From contig NZ_JARGDO010000005.1 in assembly GCF_029211185.1 (NCBI RefSeq), forward strand, positions 124,001 to 188,000: a DNA stretch of 64,000 nucleotides. The letters are read 5' to 3'. The translations under genes and the position numbers were made by a program. The DNA comes from Tessaracoccus caeni. GTDB lineage: Bacteria; Actinomycetota; Actinomycetes; Propionibacteriales; Propionibacteriaceae. Below are positions 23,145-35,330 of the stretch, one piece after another. Below the pieces are notes generated by a model. The model was given only the letters and a program-made list of their open reading frames with translations, had not been told where the DNA came from and ran no database searches. How positions within the stretch are numbered: the first letter of the stretch is position 1; every line of letters starts with the position of its first letter.

Positions 23145-23750
23145 TCAGCCAGCGGTGCGAGCGGGCAACGTCTTCGGCTTGAACGACGGGCGACTCGCCT
23201 CGTAGGCCGCGATGTCGGCCTCGTGCTGCAGGGTCATCGAGATGTCGTCGAGGCCGTTCAGCAGGCGGTTCTTCGTGTAGTCGTCGATCTGGAAGGAGAT
23301 CTCCAGGTCGCCACGGGTGATCGTCTGCGACGGCAGGTCCACCGTGGTCGGCGCGTTCGGATCGGCGTCGATGGCCGCCCACAGACGATCGCGGTCGGCC
23401 TCCGAGATGAGCGCGACCACCAGGCCGGCCTTGCCCGAGTTCGAGCGGAAGATGTCGCCGAACCGGGTGCCGACGATCACCTTGAAGCCATAGTTCTGCA
23501 GCGCCCACACGGCGTGCTCGCGGGACGAGCCGGTGCCGAAGTCGGGGCCGGGAACCAGGATCGAGCCGGTGACGAAGGGCTCCTTATTCAGCACGAACTC
23601 GGGGTCGTTGCGCCACGCGGAGAACAGGCCGTCCTCGAAGCCGGTGCGGGTGATCCGCTTCAGGTAGACCGCGGGGATGATCTGGTCGGTGTCGACGTTG
23701 CTGCGCTGCAGCGGGACGGCGATGCCGGTGTGATTGATGAAGGGTTCCAT
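23145..23750 (-). CDS. leuD: 3-isopropylmalate dehydratase small subunit
   Basis: Small subunit of isopropylmalate isomerase, which converts 2- to 3-isopropylmalate in leucine synthesis. The 201-residue protein has the swivelling-domain motifs [17 protein letters not shown] and [15 protein letters not shown]; the GSSREHA loop binds the substrate. It is 18 bp downstream of leuC. If citramalate synthase is encoded at 37091, LeuCD would also process citramalate in isoleucine synthesis, which is known for such pathways and inferred here. Confidence 0.96.
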   Translation of the reverse strand: MEPFINHTGIAVPLQRSNVDTDQIIPAVYLKRITRTGFEDGLFSAWRNDPEFVLNKEPFVTGSILVPGPDFGTGSSREHAVWALQNYGFKVIVGTRFGDIFRSNSGKAGLVVALISEADRDRLWAAIDADPNAPTTVDLPSQTITRGDLEISFQIDDYTKNRLLNGLDDISMTLQHEADIAAYEASRPSFKPKTLPARTAG

Positions 23751-23768
23751 TTTTTAGACTCCTCGCGA

Positions 23769-25166
23769 TCAGAGATCGGCCGGCGCGGCCAGATGGCCGA
23801 CGATGGCGGTGGCAGCGGCGACGGCGGGCGAGACCAGGTGCGTGCGCCCGCCCTTGCCCTGACGGCCTTCGAAGTTGCGGTTCGAGGTGGACGCCGAGCG
23901 CTCCCCCGGTGCCAACTGGTCGGGGTTCATGCCAAGGCACATCGAGCAGCCGGCCGCGCGCCATTCGGCGCCGAAGTCGAGGAAGACCTTGTCCAAGCCC
24001 TCGAGCTCGGCCTGGATGCGCACCCGCGCGGAGCCGGGAACGACCAGCATGCGGACGGTGTCGGCCTTCTTCTTGCCCTTCAACACGGACGCGGCGAGGC
24101 GCAGGTCCTCGATGCGGCCGTTGGTGCAGGAGCCGAGGAAGACGGTGTCCACCTTGATGTCGCGCATCGGGGTGCCGGGGGTCAGATCCATGTACTCCAG
24201 CGCGCGCTTGGCGGTGGCCTGCTCGACCTCGGAGTCGAAATCCTCCGGGGCGGGGACGACGGCGCCCAGCGGAACGCCGTGCCCCGGATTGGTGCCCCAG
24301 GTGACGAACGGCGTCAGCTTGGTGGCGTCGATGTCCACCTCCACGTCGAAGGTGGCGTCGTCGTCGCTCTTCAGCGTCTTCCAATACTCGACGGCGGCGT
24401 CCCAATCCTCGCCCTCAGGCGCGTGCGGACGCCCCTTGAGGTAAGCGAAGGTGGTCTCATCGGGGGCCATCATGCCCGCCTTGGCGCCCCATTCGATGGA
24501 CATGTTGCAGATCGTCATGCGACCTTCCATCGACAGGTTCTCGATGGTGGTGCCGCGGTACTCTACGACGTAGCCCTGGCCACCGCCGGTGCCGACCTTT
24601 GCGATCAGCGCGAGGACGACGTCCTTGGCGGTGACGCCGTCGGGCAGCTCGCCGTTGATGTTGACGGCCATCGTCTTGGGCGTGGTCTGCGGCAGCGTCT
24701 GGGTGGCCAGCACGTGCTCCACCTCGGAGGTGCCGATGCCGAAGGCCAGCGCGCCGAAGGCGCCATGGGTGGACGTGTGCGAGTCGCCGCACACGATGGT
24801 CATGCCCGGCTGGGTGACGCCCAGCTGGGGGCCGATGATGTGCACGACACCCTGGTCCTTGTCACCAAGGGAGTGGATGCGCACGCCGAAGTCCTTGGCG
24901 TTCTGGCGCAGCGTGTCGACCTGCTTCTTGGAAACGGGGTCGGCGATCGGCGCCAGGATGTTCAGGGTGGGCGTGTTGTGGTCCTCGGTGGCCATCGTCA
25001 GGTCGGTGCGACGCACCGTCCGGCCGGCCAGGCGGAGTCCCTCGAACGCCTGGGGGCTGGTCACTTCATGCACGAGATGAAGATCGATGTAGAGCAGGTC
25101 CGGCTCCCCCTCGGCCGAGCGGACGACATGCGCGTCCCACACCTTCTCACTCAGGGTCTTGCCCAT
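23769..25166 (-). CDS. leuC: 3-isopropylmalate dehydratase large subunit
   Basis: The 465-residue catalytic subunit carrying the 4Fe-4S cluster. The cluster cysteines are visible in [13 protein letters not shown] (first) and [12 protein letters not shown] (second and third). [26 protein letters not shown] and the N-terminal [13 protein letters not shown] are also typical. The gene leads leuCD and diverges from an IclR-type regulator at 25264, an arrangement in which LtbR/NdgR-type proteins control leuCD in actinobacteria. The 97-bp gap holds the likely operator at 25233-25247. Confidence 0.97.
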   Translation of the reverse strand: MGKTLSEKVWDAHVVRSAEGEPDLLYIDLHLVHEVTSPQAFEGLRLAGRTVRRTDLTMATEDHNTPTLNILAPIADPVSKKQVDTLRQNAKDFGVRIHSLGDKDQGVVHIIGPQLGVTQPGMTIVCGDSHTSTHGAFGALAFGIGTSEVEHVLATQTLPQTTPKTMAVNINGELPDGVTAKDVVLALIAKVGTGGGQGYVVEYRGTTIENLSMEGRMTICNMSIEWGAKAGMMAPDETTFAYLKGRPHAPEGEDWDAAVEYWKTLKSDDDATFDVEVDIDATKLTPFVTWGTNPGHGVPLGAVVPAPEDFDSEVEQATAKRALEYMDLTPGTPMRDIKVDTVFLGSCTNGRIEDLRLAASVLKGKKKADTVRMLVVPGSARVRIQAELEGLDKVFLDFGAEWRAAGCSMCLGMNPDQLAPGERSASTSNRNFEGRQGKGGRTHLVSPAVAAATAIVGHLAAPADL

Positions 25167-25232
25167 AATTGCGATTCGCCTCCCAGCAAAGTTTGTCTAG
25201 CAGTTACCAAAGATACTCGCCGCTGGTTTTGT

Positions 25233-25247
25233 GTCCACAATGCGGAC
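25233..25247. promoter_or_regulatory. Candidate IclR-type operator between leuC and its regulator
   Basis: GTCCACAATGCGGAC has GTCC/GGAC ends around a near-symmetric centre. It stands in the only short gap shared by leuCD and the divergent regulator, 17 bp before the regulator ATG. Confidence 0.45.
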
Positions 25248-25263
25248 TTGTTAATCTCAGCAT

Positions 25264-25989
25264 ATGGACGAAACAAGTGGCGTTGGAGTTCTCGACAAGG
25301 CAGCAGCGGTGCTGGCTGCGCTGGAACGCAATCCGCTCACGCTGGCCGGGCTGGTCAATGCGACGGGCCTCGCGCGCCCGACCGCGCATCGGCTGGCGGT
25401 GGCACTGGAGCATCATCGCTTTGTCGGGCGCGATCTGCAAGGGCGCTTCGTGCTCGGCCCCAGGCTGATCGAGCTGGCCGAGAGCGCGGGCGAGGATCCG
25501 CTCCTCGCGACGGCAGGTCCGATTCTGACGAGGCTGCGCGACATCACGGGCGAGTCGGCCCAGCTCTTCCGCCGCCAGGGCGATACGCGGATCTGCGTCG
25601 CCGCGGTGGAGCGCCCCTCCGGGCTGCGCGACACCGTGCCCGTGGGCGCCCAGCTCTCCATGAAGGCGGGCTCGGGCGCTCAGGTGCTGCTGGCGTGGGA
25701 GGATCCGGAGCGACTGGACAAAGCGCTGGAGGGCGCCTCCTTCACCCTGGCCACCTTGGCGACGGTGCGCCGACGCGGCTGGGCTCAGTCGGTGTCCGAG
25801 CGCGAGTCCGGTGTCGCATCGGTGTCGGCTCCCGTGCTGGCGCCGTCGGGCCGGATGATCGCTGCCGTTTCGGCGTCGGGACCGATCGAGCGCCTCACCC
25901 GCAACCCGGGCCGCCTGCATGCGCCCGCTGTGATGGCAGCCGCCGAGCGACTCAGCGAGGTGCTGCGCCGCAACGGCACCGCGGAGTAG
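25264..25989 (+). CDS. IclR-family regulator of leuCD (NdgR/LtbR-like)
   Basis: A 241-residue regulator with an N-terminal winged helix (VLDKAAAVLAALERNPLTLAGLVNATGLARPTAHRLAVALE) and a C-terminal IclR effector domain containing SGLRDTVPVGAQLSMKAGSGAQVLLAW and SVSAPVLAPSGRMIAAVSASGP. It diverges from leuCD, as do the NdgR/AreB/LtbR proteins that control leucine genes in Streptomyces, Mycobacterium and Corynebacterium; it is the likely repressor of leuCD and perhaps itself. No ribosome site is evident before the ATG at 25264. The TelA gene converges 63 bp downstream. Confidence 0.9.
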   Translation: MDETSGVGVLDKAAAVLAALERNPLTLAGLVNATGLARPTAHRLAVALEHHRFVGRDLQGRFVLGPRLIELAESAGEDPLLATAGPILTRLRDITGESAQLFRRQGDTRICVAAVERPSGLRDTVPVGAQLSMKAGSGAQVLLAWEDPERLDKALEGASFTLATLATVRRRGWAQSVSERESGVASVSAPVLAPSGRMIAAVSASGPIERLTRNPGRLHAPAVMAAAERLSEVLRRNGTAE

Positions 25990-26052
25990 ATGGCCTCACT
26001 CCTGCCGCGCCCTACCTGGCACCACCCCGTCGACGTCCCTGTGGTCCGCAGA

Positions 26053-27411
26053 TCAGTTCGTCAGCCGTCCGAGCAACTCGTCACCAGCGTCTCCGCCGTC
26101 CACCGGGGTTCCCGCCGCGGGAGATGCGGCTCCCGAGCGCTTGCTCGCATCGGCGAGAGCGCGGTGAGAGGTGATCACCGCATCCTCGATCATCGCTTCG
26201 CCCCTCTCGAGGGCCTCGAGATTGCGCGCCCTCAGCGCCCGGCCCGCCTTGTCGGCGGCGACGATCGAGCTGCACTGCGCCTTCACCGAGTCGATCACCG
26301 ACCAGATGGTCTCCTCGGTGATCACCGGGGCCTGTGAGGCCTGCGCAACCTTGTCGATCGCTTGCGCCGTCTCCGCAAAGGCGCCCCTGATCAGCTTGTT
26401 CGTGCCCTCCTGCACCGCGGTACCCAAGGCCGCGCCTTCCTTGGCAAAGGCCGCCTGCTGCCACATGGCCAGCGACTGCCGCGCGGAGGGCAGGCCCATG
26501 GTTCGGAATGCCGCGAGGCGACGCCGCAGCGCGAAGGTGGTCACAACGAGGTTGCGCGTGGCCGGTGCATGCGCGAACCCGAGGAAGAACTGCGAACGCC
26601 AGTCAGACCACGTCTTCTCCGTCTCCGACAACGCAAACGACAAGGCGCTGTGCACCTCGCGGAGTTTGCTCACGCTGGTGAGCTCGCCCTTGTAGGTGAC
26701 GACTTCCGTGCTCGACGCCTCGGTCAGCGCCCGATCCGCCTCCTCGAACTCCGAACGGATCTCCTCGATCACCTGTTCGAGCGCCGCGAGAACGGCAACG
26801 ACGTCATCCATGTTCTCCAGGGTCTGCTTGTGCAGCAGCTGACCCCGGGCGATGTTGTCGGCGAGCGCGGTCTCCATCTCCTGCAGCTTCACCTCGGCGA
26901 GGTCGATCTTGTCCACCATGGGTTTCATCTCGCGCACCATGGTGGTCAGGGTGTACTTGCTCTTCCGGAACCAGCCGACGACCGACTTCGCCGCGTTCTC
27001 GAGTTCGACGAAGCGCCACTTCTTCTCGAAGCCATCCATCTCGCGCAGCATGTCGTTGACGACGGCGTCCGCCTCGGGAACCCTGATGTGGCGCTGGGCA
27101 TCGAGGAGCTGCCGGGAGGCGTCATTCATTTTCTTCATCACGGGCCCGCCGAAGGCCACGATCTGGTTGACGTCGGCGACGAACTTCTTCGCCAGCATGG
27201 GGGCGCCCCGCGTCAGGTCGGACAGCTGCTTCTCGGTGAGCAGGCTGCGGAACTGGAAGGTGGCCTCCTTGAGCGTGGCGACCTGGGCCTCATCGGCCGG
27301 TGCCTCCGCGATCGCTGCCTCAAGCGGAGTGCCCTGCACCTCCTCAGCCTGGGTATCGCCGACATCCAGCAGCGCCGCGAAGTCGACGGCTACGGTCTGT
27401 TCTTCTGACAT
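26053..27411 (-). CDS. TelA-family protein (toxic anion resistance family)
   Basis: A 452-residue soluble, strongly helical protein of the TelA/KlaA family. LTRGAPMLAKKFVADVNQIVAFGGPVMKKMND and VPEADAVVNDMLREMDGFEKKW are family blocks, and the long helical core (roughly residues 150-420) would form coiled coils. TelA was named from tellurite resistance, but its real role, probably in envelope stress or membrane remodelling, is unsettled. It is the last gene of a three-gene minus-strand operon with a substrate-binding/vWA lipoprotein and an XpaC-like membrane protein, 21 bp after the latter. Confidence 0.88.
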   Translation of the reverse strand: MSEEQTVAVDFAALLDVGDTQAEEVQGTPLEAAIAEAPADEAQVATLKEATFQFRSLLTEKQLSDLTRGAPMLAKKFVADVNQIVAFGGPVMKKMNDASRQLLDAQRHIRVPEADAVVNDMLREMDGFEKKWRFVELENAAKSVVGWFRKSKYTLTTMVREMKPMVDKIDLAEVKLQEMETALADNIARGQLLHKQTLENMDDVVAVLAALEQVIEEIRSEFEEADRALTEASSTEVVTYKGELTSVSKLREVHSALSFALSETEKTWSDWRSQFFLGFAHAPATRNLVVTTFALRRRLAAFRTMGLPSARQSLAMWQQAAFAKEGAALGTAVQEGTNKLIRGAFAETAQAIDKVAQASQAPVITEETIWSVIDSVKAQCSSIVAADKAGRALRARNLEALERGEAMIEDAVITSHRALADASKRSGAASPAAGTPVDGGDAGDELLGRLTN

Positions 27412-27432
27412 CGATCTCTCCTCCTGGAGGGC

Positions 27433-28533
27433 TTAGCCTTGGGCACGGGGGTTCGTGGGGCGGTTCTCATGATCGCGGTAGACGTCCGACAGCTTCGCCT
27501 CGTTGACGGTCTTGATAAGGGAATCGAGGGCGACCTTGAAGTCCAGGTCGCGCGACTCATTGATCTGCCTGATGTTCTCGACCGCTTGCTGGTCCACCGA
27601 GTCGACGGCACGCTCCACCTCGGCCAGGCGCGCCTCTGGAGTGCTCCAGTACTGCGGATTGGCTCGGATGTCGCCGTAATAGTCGTCGTCGAGAGCGCCG
27701 AGCAGCTTGCTGAGCACGTCCTTGTATTCGACCTGCAGCAGGCGGACCTGCTGATCGCTGCCGCGCTTGCGCACGCGGATGAACAGCTCTGCCACATGGT
27801 TCGACAGCCCTGCGATGCGCGGACCGATACCAGGCAGCGCGTCCGCGCGCTCGTCAAGGCGGCGCATCGCCTGCTTCACGAACTCGCCGTTCTCCCCAGT
27901 GAGCGCCTCTGCGAGCTCCCGCTCGGCCTCGCCCGCCCAAGCGACCTTCCGCTTCGCCTTGGCCTCGCGGCGCGCCCGGAGAAGACGCACAGCGCCGCCG
28001 GCCGCGGCGAGGACGACAGCGGCGGGAACGATCAGACCCCAGACGCCCCAGACACCCCAGCCACCGGCCACATCGTCGGGCGTGGCGGGGGGACTCGTGG
28101 GGGCGAGGCTCTGCGCGATCGTTGCGACGGCTGCCCCGCCGTCGGTCTGCCGCTGCGTATACAGGGACTCGGTGATGGCGACCGCATCGTGAGCGGAGGA
28201 CACCGCGAAACGATCCGTCGCGCGGTCCTCGATCACGATGACGGTGTCGGCACCGGTGGCGTCGCGAAGCTCCGACGCGAGCGTCCCCGAAGGCGTGCTC
28301 TGGGCTTGATCGGGCTGCGGGATCACCACGACGAACACCCCCTGAGGCAGCACGTCAGCGAGGGCGTCGGCGTCCGAGATCGAGGCGCCGTCGAACTCGC
28401 ACACCACCTGGGAGGCGCAGCTCTCCATGATCTGCTCCGCCTCGGTGGCAGCGAAGGCCACCGACGCTCCCACGAGGACGCTCCCCATGCCCACCAGGAC
28501 GGCGGCGACGGAGAGGGTCTTGAAAGAACGCAT
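27433..28533 (-). CDS. Membrane protein with extracytoplasmic domain and XpaC-like tail
   Basis: A 366-residue protein with a signal sequence (residues 1-29, ending SVAFA-A), an exported domain of about 125 residues holding a cysteine pair (SCASQVVC), and one membrane helix near residues 163-185. A cytoplasmic helical domain follows. The last 60 residues, with LEVERAVDSVD-like helices and ESRDLDFKVALDSLIKTV, resemble XpaC, whose gene is often next to telA. The exported domain recalls TPM-type proteins only weakly. The position between the vWA lipoprotein and TelA suggests it links outside to inside. Confidence 0.75.
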   Translation of the reverse strand: MRSFKTLSVAAVLVGMGSVLVGASVAFAATEAEQIMESCASQVVCEFDGASISDADALADVLPQGVFVVVIPQPDQAQSTPSGTLASELRDATGADTVIVIEDRATDRFAVSSAHDAVAITESLYTQRQTDGGAAVATIAQSLAPTSPPATPDDVAGGWGVWGVWGLIVPAAVVLAAAGGAVRLLRARREAKAKRKVAWAGEAERELAEALTGENGEFVKQAMRRLDERADALPGIGPRIAGLSNHVAELFIRVRKRGSDQQVRLLQVEYKDVLSKLLGALDDDYYGDIRANPQYWSTPEARLAEVERAVDSVDQQAVENIRQINESRDLDFKVALDSLIKTVNEAKLSDVYRDHENRPTNPRAQG

Positions 28534-28543
28534 CGCGCTCTGC

Positions 28544-30373
28544 CTAGAAGTTGTTCATGACCGACTGGAAGGTCTCTGCGATCTTCCTCGGATCCGTCGC
28601 GTCGAAGACCTGTCCCCCTGATGCCCGAGCGAGCCTTTCGAGCACGTCGATGTCGGCCGTGTTCGAGTAGGCGATCGCGAAGATACGCACGGGCTTGTCG
28701 TTGCCGCCTTCCTTCTGGTCGGCGTTGATCTTCTGGACGAGGGTGTCCAGTCGGGTGACGGAATCGGCGTCCTCTCCGTCGGAGAGCACGACGATCGCGT
28801 TGATCCGCCCACTGTCGGCCTGGGACTTCAGGTAGTCGTAAGCCACGTCGACCGCGTCGTAGAGCGGGGTTCCCCCCCGTCGCGCGTTGGCGAGGGCCGC
28901 GATGTCGCGCTGCAGCGCCTCCTTGTCATCGCCGAGCGGGCCGAATGGCCGCACCAGGCCGATACCGTCGAGCGTCTCGCTATCGACCTCGGCGGTGAGA
29001 CCCGTGGTGAAGGCCCACACTCCGATCTCGTCGGTCGGGCGCACCGCGCCGAGCGTCCCGCTGGCCCCCTCGATGGCACCGTCCAGCCGAGTCTTGCCGT
29101 CGCCGATCTCCTCGTCCATGGATCCAGAGATGTCGATCAGCTGCAGCACCGCCGAAGGCTTACGGATCTGCGCCCACTGATCGATCGCGGCCGAGACCAC
29201 CTCTGGCGCCGGCTGCGGCAAGGTCACGGCCGGCTGAGCCGGATCGATGCCCACGTCGCTGTTCAGATACTGACTGACGTCGATGCTGTCGTCCACGGGC
29301 CGGAAACCGAACTCCGGCAGCACCTCTTGAGCCTGCTTCGTGTGCAGGAACGCCACGAATGCCTCCGCCGCGGTCTTCTGCTCCGGGGTGACCCAAGCGG
29401 TGTTCAGAGCGACCACCGGATTGTCACTCCACATCGACCCCCCACTCGGGTAGATCGCGATGAGCTTCTCCTGCGGCGGGGTGAGCACCTCGCCGGGCTG
29501 CACGGTGTGCGAATCGGGGTTGCCGAGGTTGTAGTTGTAGAGCGAGGTCTCCTCCAGGGCGATCGCGCTCACGTACGACGAGCCGCCGCCGGAGGCCTTG
29601 TCGACGAGGTTCTGCAGCACCTTGCCCGTGGTGTCGCCGTAGTGGATCGCCCCCGATTCCAGGACCCGGGAGAACTCCTGCGCGCCCGCCACATCGGCGG
29701 AGGTCAAGTCGGCGTCCTTGCCCGAGGCCTCGTAGGCCTGCATCAGCAGCATGGACAAGCCCGTGGTGGAGCTGTTCGGATTGGTCTTGGCGATCTTGAA
29801 CGAGCCCCACAGCGGCTTGCCGATCGATCCCCATCCCTCAGGGTTCTGGATCAAGTCGTGGATCTGCGACAACGACAACGGCGTCTTCGGGTAGCCGAGC
29901 GCCTGCGCCATCGATTCCGGCATGCCGAACACGATCGGGGTCTTGGCGAAGCTCTCCGCATTCGCGACAACCTGATCGCCCGAGAGGGAGGCGACACGGT
30001 CGACCCACACGGTAGAGGCCGGCGACCATACCGACGGTGCCGCAGCGTCGCCGAGTGCCCACGACGTGGTCGAGCTCGCCAGATATTCGGCGGCTTTGCC
30101 CGAGGCGACGTTGACCGGGCGGACAGCCGCACACCCCTCGAGAGCCTCGTGCTCGGCCGATTCCCTGAAGAGCTCTCCCAACCTCTCCATGAGGTTGACC
30201 TTCTCCGACGAAGTCGCCACGACGACCGAGACGCAGCCGTCCTCAGGAGGGGCGACGTCGCCGTCGATGTCGATCGGGTCATCGGGCGAGCACGCCGTCA
30301 GCAGCAGGGCGGCGGCACCCGCGAGCGCCGCTGTCTTCGTCATGAACGTCAGTTTTGCTACTTTGCTCAGCAC
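28544..30373 (-). CDS. Lipoprotein with substrate-binding and von Willebrand A domains
   Basis: A 609-residue surface lipoprotein. The signal peptide ends in the lipobox LLTAC with Cys at about residue 28. Residues about 45-400 look like a periplasmic substrate-binding fold (VVVATSSEKVNLM at the start, NPVVALNTAWVTPEQKTAAEAFVAFLHTKQAQEVL near the end). Residues about 410-609 are a vWA domain with a full MIDAS: DISGSMD at about 414, GGTPLYDA near 500 and LSDGEDAD near 530. GTG 30373 follows AGAGAGG; ATG 30340 is the alternative. It heads the operon with the XpaC-like and TelA genes. Confidence 0.85.
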   Translation of the reverse strand: MLSKVAKLTFMTKTAALAGAAALLLTACSPDDPIDIDGDVAPPEDGCVSVVVATSSEKVNLMERLGELFRESAEHEALEGCAAVRPVNVASGKAAEYLASSTTSWALGDAAAPSVWSPASTVWVDRVASLSGDQVVANAESFAKTPIVFGMPESMAQALGYPKTPLSLSQIHDLIQNPEGWGSIGKPLWGSFKIAKTNPNSSTTGLSMLLMQAYEASGKDADLTSADVAGAQEFSRVLESGAIHYGDTTGKVLQNLVDKASGGGSSYVSAIALEETSLYNYNLGNPDSHTVQPGEVLTPPQEKLIAIYPSGGSMWSDNPVVALNTAWVTPEQKTAAEAFVAFLHTKQAQEVLPEFGFRPVDDSIDVSQYLNSDVGIDPAQPAVTLPQPAPEVVSAAIDQWAQIRKPSAVLQLIDISGSMDEEIGDGKTRLDGAIEGASGTLGAVRPTDEIGVWAFTTGLTAEVDSETLDGIGLVRPFGPLGDDKEALQRDIAALANARRGGTPLYDAVDVAYDYLKSQADSGRINAIVVLSDGEDADSVTRLDTLVQKINADQKEGGNDKPVRIFAIAYSNTADIDVLERLARASGGQVFDATDPRKIAETFQSVMNNF

Positions 30374-30530
30374 TGGATTCGCCTCTCTTCCGCATATCTT
30401 TCGGTTCCCCGATGCACCTGAGGGTTCGGCAATGACGCAGCGCGGGCCGCCCCGGGAGATCTCGCTTCCGTGTCTCCGAAGAGTACGCCACCGAGTGCTG
30501 ACAGGTTACCAATGTCCGGCAACAGCGGAG

Positions 30531-31391
30531 CTAGGGATGTCCCTGACGTCCGCTGCCAGAGCTCATGGCCTGCTCCAGGCGGGCGATGTGCAGCGTGAGA
30601 TAGACCGTTTCGTCGTCGGAGACGCGCTGGTCGAGACGCAGCTCCAGGAGCGCGGCGATGCGCTGAGCCAGCCGGTACGCGGCGGGGTTTGCGACCTTGA
30701 GCACGTCGCCCACCGCGGAGGCCTCACCGTGTAGCTGGTGCCCGCTGCGTGCGCGGGCGAAGAAATAGCGAAGGTGGGCCGCGAACCGTGCAGCGTCGAT
30801 CGAGTCGGGGTCGAAGGCGCCCCCGTGGGCCTCGGCCACCAGGTCGAAGATCTGCCGGATGAGCGCCGACTGCACGAAGGTCTGCTCCATGCTCGGGCTG
30901 CCCGTCACGGCGTGGAACAGATGCATCGCCAGCGCGGTGGCCTCGCCCCTTGGCAGATCCACATCGACGTGCTCGTTCAAGCGGGACAGGAGTTCCTCGG
31001 CCACGCCGAGTTCCTCGGGATGCAGGTGGGCGACCTCCGCGCGGAGGGGATACTCCATGCGGTGCCCCGCGCGAACCCGCTCCATCGCCTGATGCACGTG
31101 ATCGGCGACCGCCACCAGCGCCAGCGGCGGCAGGTGGGCGTTCAACGAGCGCACCGCGTCGGCGAACAGCTCCGCGACGAGGCCGAATAGATCGGGCGGA
31201 ATATCGGCCAGCACCCGAGCGACGGCACCGGGGTTGTCGGCGGGCACGAACCGACGGCCGATCTTGGACTCGTCCACCTCGTCGCCGCGACGTGCCTGGT
31301 ACCCCAGGCCGCGCCCGGTGAGGACGACGTCGCGCCCGAGTTCGTCGAGAGCGAGGACGACGTTGTTGTTGAAAACCTGTAGAACCTTCAC
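30531..31391 (-). CDS. bglG: BglG/LicT-family antiterminator
   Basis: A 286-residue RNA-binding antiterminator. Residues 1-55 (VKVLQVFNNNVVLALDELGRDVVLTGRGLGYQARRGDEVD) are the CAT RNA-binding domain, followed by two PRD domains with the regulatory histidines in ADHVHQAME, VAHLHPEE, AMHLFHA and HLRYFFAR. Phosphorylation of these by the PTS sets activity. GTG 31391 follows AAGGAGGAGGC; the frame is open further upstream without similarity. The third gene of the PTS-bgl-bglG operon, it would act on the RAT/terminator at 34862-34969 before the PTS gene, forming a feed-forward loop. Confidence 0.93.
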   Translation of the reverse strand: MKVLQVFNNNVVLALDELGRDVVLTGRGLGYQARRGDEVDESKIGRRFVPADNPGAVARVLADIPPDLFGLVAELFADAVRSLNAHLPPLALVAVADHVHQAMERVRAGHRMEYPLRAEVAHLHPEELGVAEELLSRLNEHVDVDLPRGEATALAMHLFHAVTGSPSMEQTFVQSALIRQIFDLVAEAHGGAFDPDSIDAARFAAHLRYFFARARSGHQLHGEASAVGDVLKVANPAAYRLAQRIAALLELRLDQRVSDDETVYLTLHIARLEQAMSSGSGRQGHP

Positions 31392-31431
31392 GCCTCCTCC
31401 TTCCCTGTCATGAACTCCGCGTGAGAACCCG

Positions 31432-31476
31432 GTCAACCGGGACGGGCGCACGAGCGCCGGCCCCGGTCGACCGGGG
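31432..31476 (-). terminator. Hairpin pair between bgl and bglG
   Basis: ACCCGGTCAACCGGG-type and CCCCGGTCGACCGGGG palindromes follow the glucosidase stop. Neither has a T-run, so they may attenuate or process the mRNA rather than end it. The bglG ribosome site is just beyond. Confidence 0.4.
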
Positions 31477-31482
31477 TGGTTG

Positions 31483-34823
<3,341 letters not shown>

Positions 34824-34861
34824 GCAAGATCCTCCTCGACCTGGTTCTCCCCGGGGGACGC

Positions 34862-34893
34862 AAAAAGCCTGAGGCGGAACACGCGCCCCAGGC
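34862..34893 (-). terminator. Conditional terminator in the beta-glucoside operon leader
   Basis: GCCTGGGGCGCG and its partner around a TGTTCCG loop (complement strand) form a strong stem followed by five T. It lies about 38 bp upstream of the PTS start and downstream of the RAT, so it is the terminator relieved by BglG. Confidence 0.8.
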
Positions 34894-34939
34894 CCGAAAC
34901 CACAGCGGCAGGACCGGACGGGGCAACAGATCAGCCCCA

Positions 34940-34969
34940 GGTCTTGCCTCACTCGGTGAGTAACAATCC
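34940..34969 (-). promoter_or_regulatory. Ribonucleic antiterminator (RAT) bound by BglG
   Basis: On the minus strand the segment begins GGATTGTTACT and ends GAGGCAAGACC, with CACCGAGTG in the middle. It matches the LicT/SacY-type RAT core (GGATTGTTACT...GGCAAAACC), with symmetric internal bulges. This places the PTS operon under antitermination by the operon's own bglG. Confidence 0.85.
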
Positions 34970-35055
34970 TGTGCGGAATCGAACGATTCCGTGGGCATAC
35001 AGTAACAGGTCGAACGGACGCGCTCAGCCGGCGACTCACGGTTGGGTAAAAGCGA

Positions 35056-35085
35056 AGCGGCTCGGTCAGATCTGACCGAGCCGCT
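35056..35085. terminator. Perfect 30-bp palindrome after the tRNA genes
   Basis: Fifteen bases 35056-35070 are followed directly by their exact reverse complement (35071-35085), followed on the minus strand by TTTTACC. It closes the tRNA transcript before the PTS promoter region. Confidence 0.7.
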
Positions 35086-35093
35086 TGCCGTTG

Positions 35094-35166
35094 TAGCCCC
35101 GACGGGATTCGAACCCGCGCTACCGCCTTGAGAGGGCGGCGTGCTAGGCCGCTACACAACGGGGCC
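35094..35166 (-). tRNA. tRNA-Glu (CTC anticodon)
   Basis: A full cloverleaf can be drawn: a 7-bp acceptor stem GGCCCCG/CGGGGCT (one G-U), D-arm with TAGCGGCCTAGCA, anticodon stem CCGCC/GGCGG around CTCTCAA giving CUC, and T-arm CGGG-TTCGAAT-CCCG. CCA is not encoded. It is 24 bp downstream of tRNA-Gln and ends before the palindromic terminator. Confidence 0.95.
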
Positions 35167-35190
35167 CTAGCATTGGAGAGAGGATCTCCG

Positions 35191-35262
35191 CAGGGGTACC
35201 TGGACTCGAACCAAGACTAACTGAACCAGAATCAGTCGGGCTGCCAATTACCCCATACCCCT
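35191..35262 (-). tRNA. tRNA-Gln (CTG anticodon)
   Basis: Acceptor stem AGGGGTA/TACCCCT with G as discriminator base, D-arm with GGTAATTGGCAGC, anticodon stem ACTGA/TCAGT around TTCTGGT giving CUG, and a T-arm with GGTTCGAGTCC. CCA is not encoded. It is co-transcribed with the following tRNA-Glu. Confidence 0.95.
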
Positions 35263-35330
35263 AGCACTCGGTCACCCGAGCACGAGAAGAAACTCTACAC
35301 CAGGAATTTCAGAGGCCGCAAATCGACCGG

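Noticed and set aside
23223-26174. Long plus-strand reading frame of about 980 codons across leuD, leuC and the IclR gene
   Set aside because: It is antisense to leuCD and runs in another frame through the IclR gene; all three real products are recognisable, so this frame is accidental.
34824-35159. Upstream extension of the PTS gene in the same frame
   Set aside because: It crosses the RAT, the terminator, a palindrome and the tRNA-Glu gene, so it cannot be coding.
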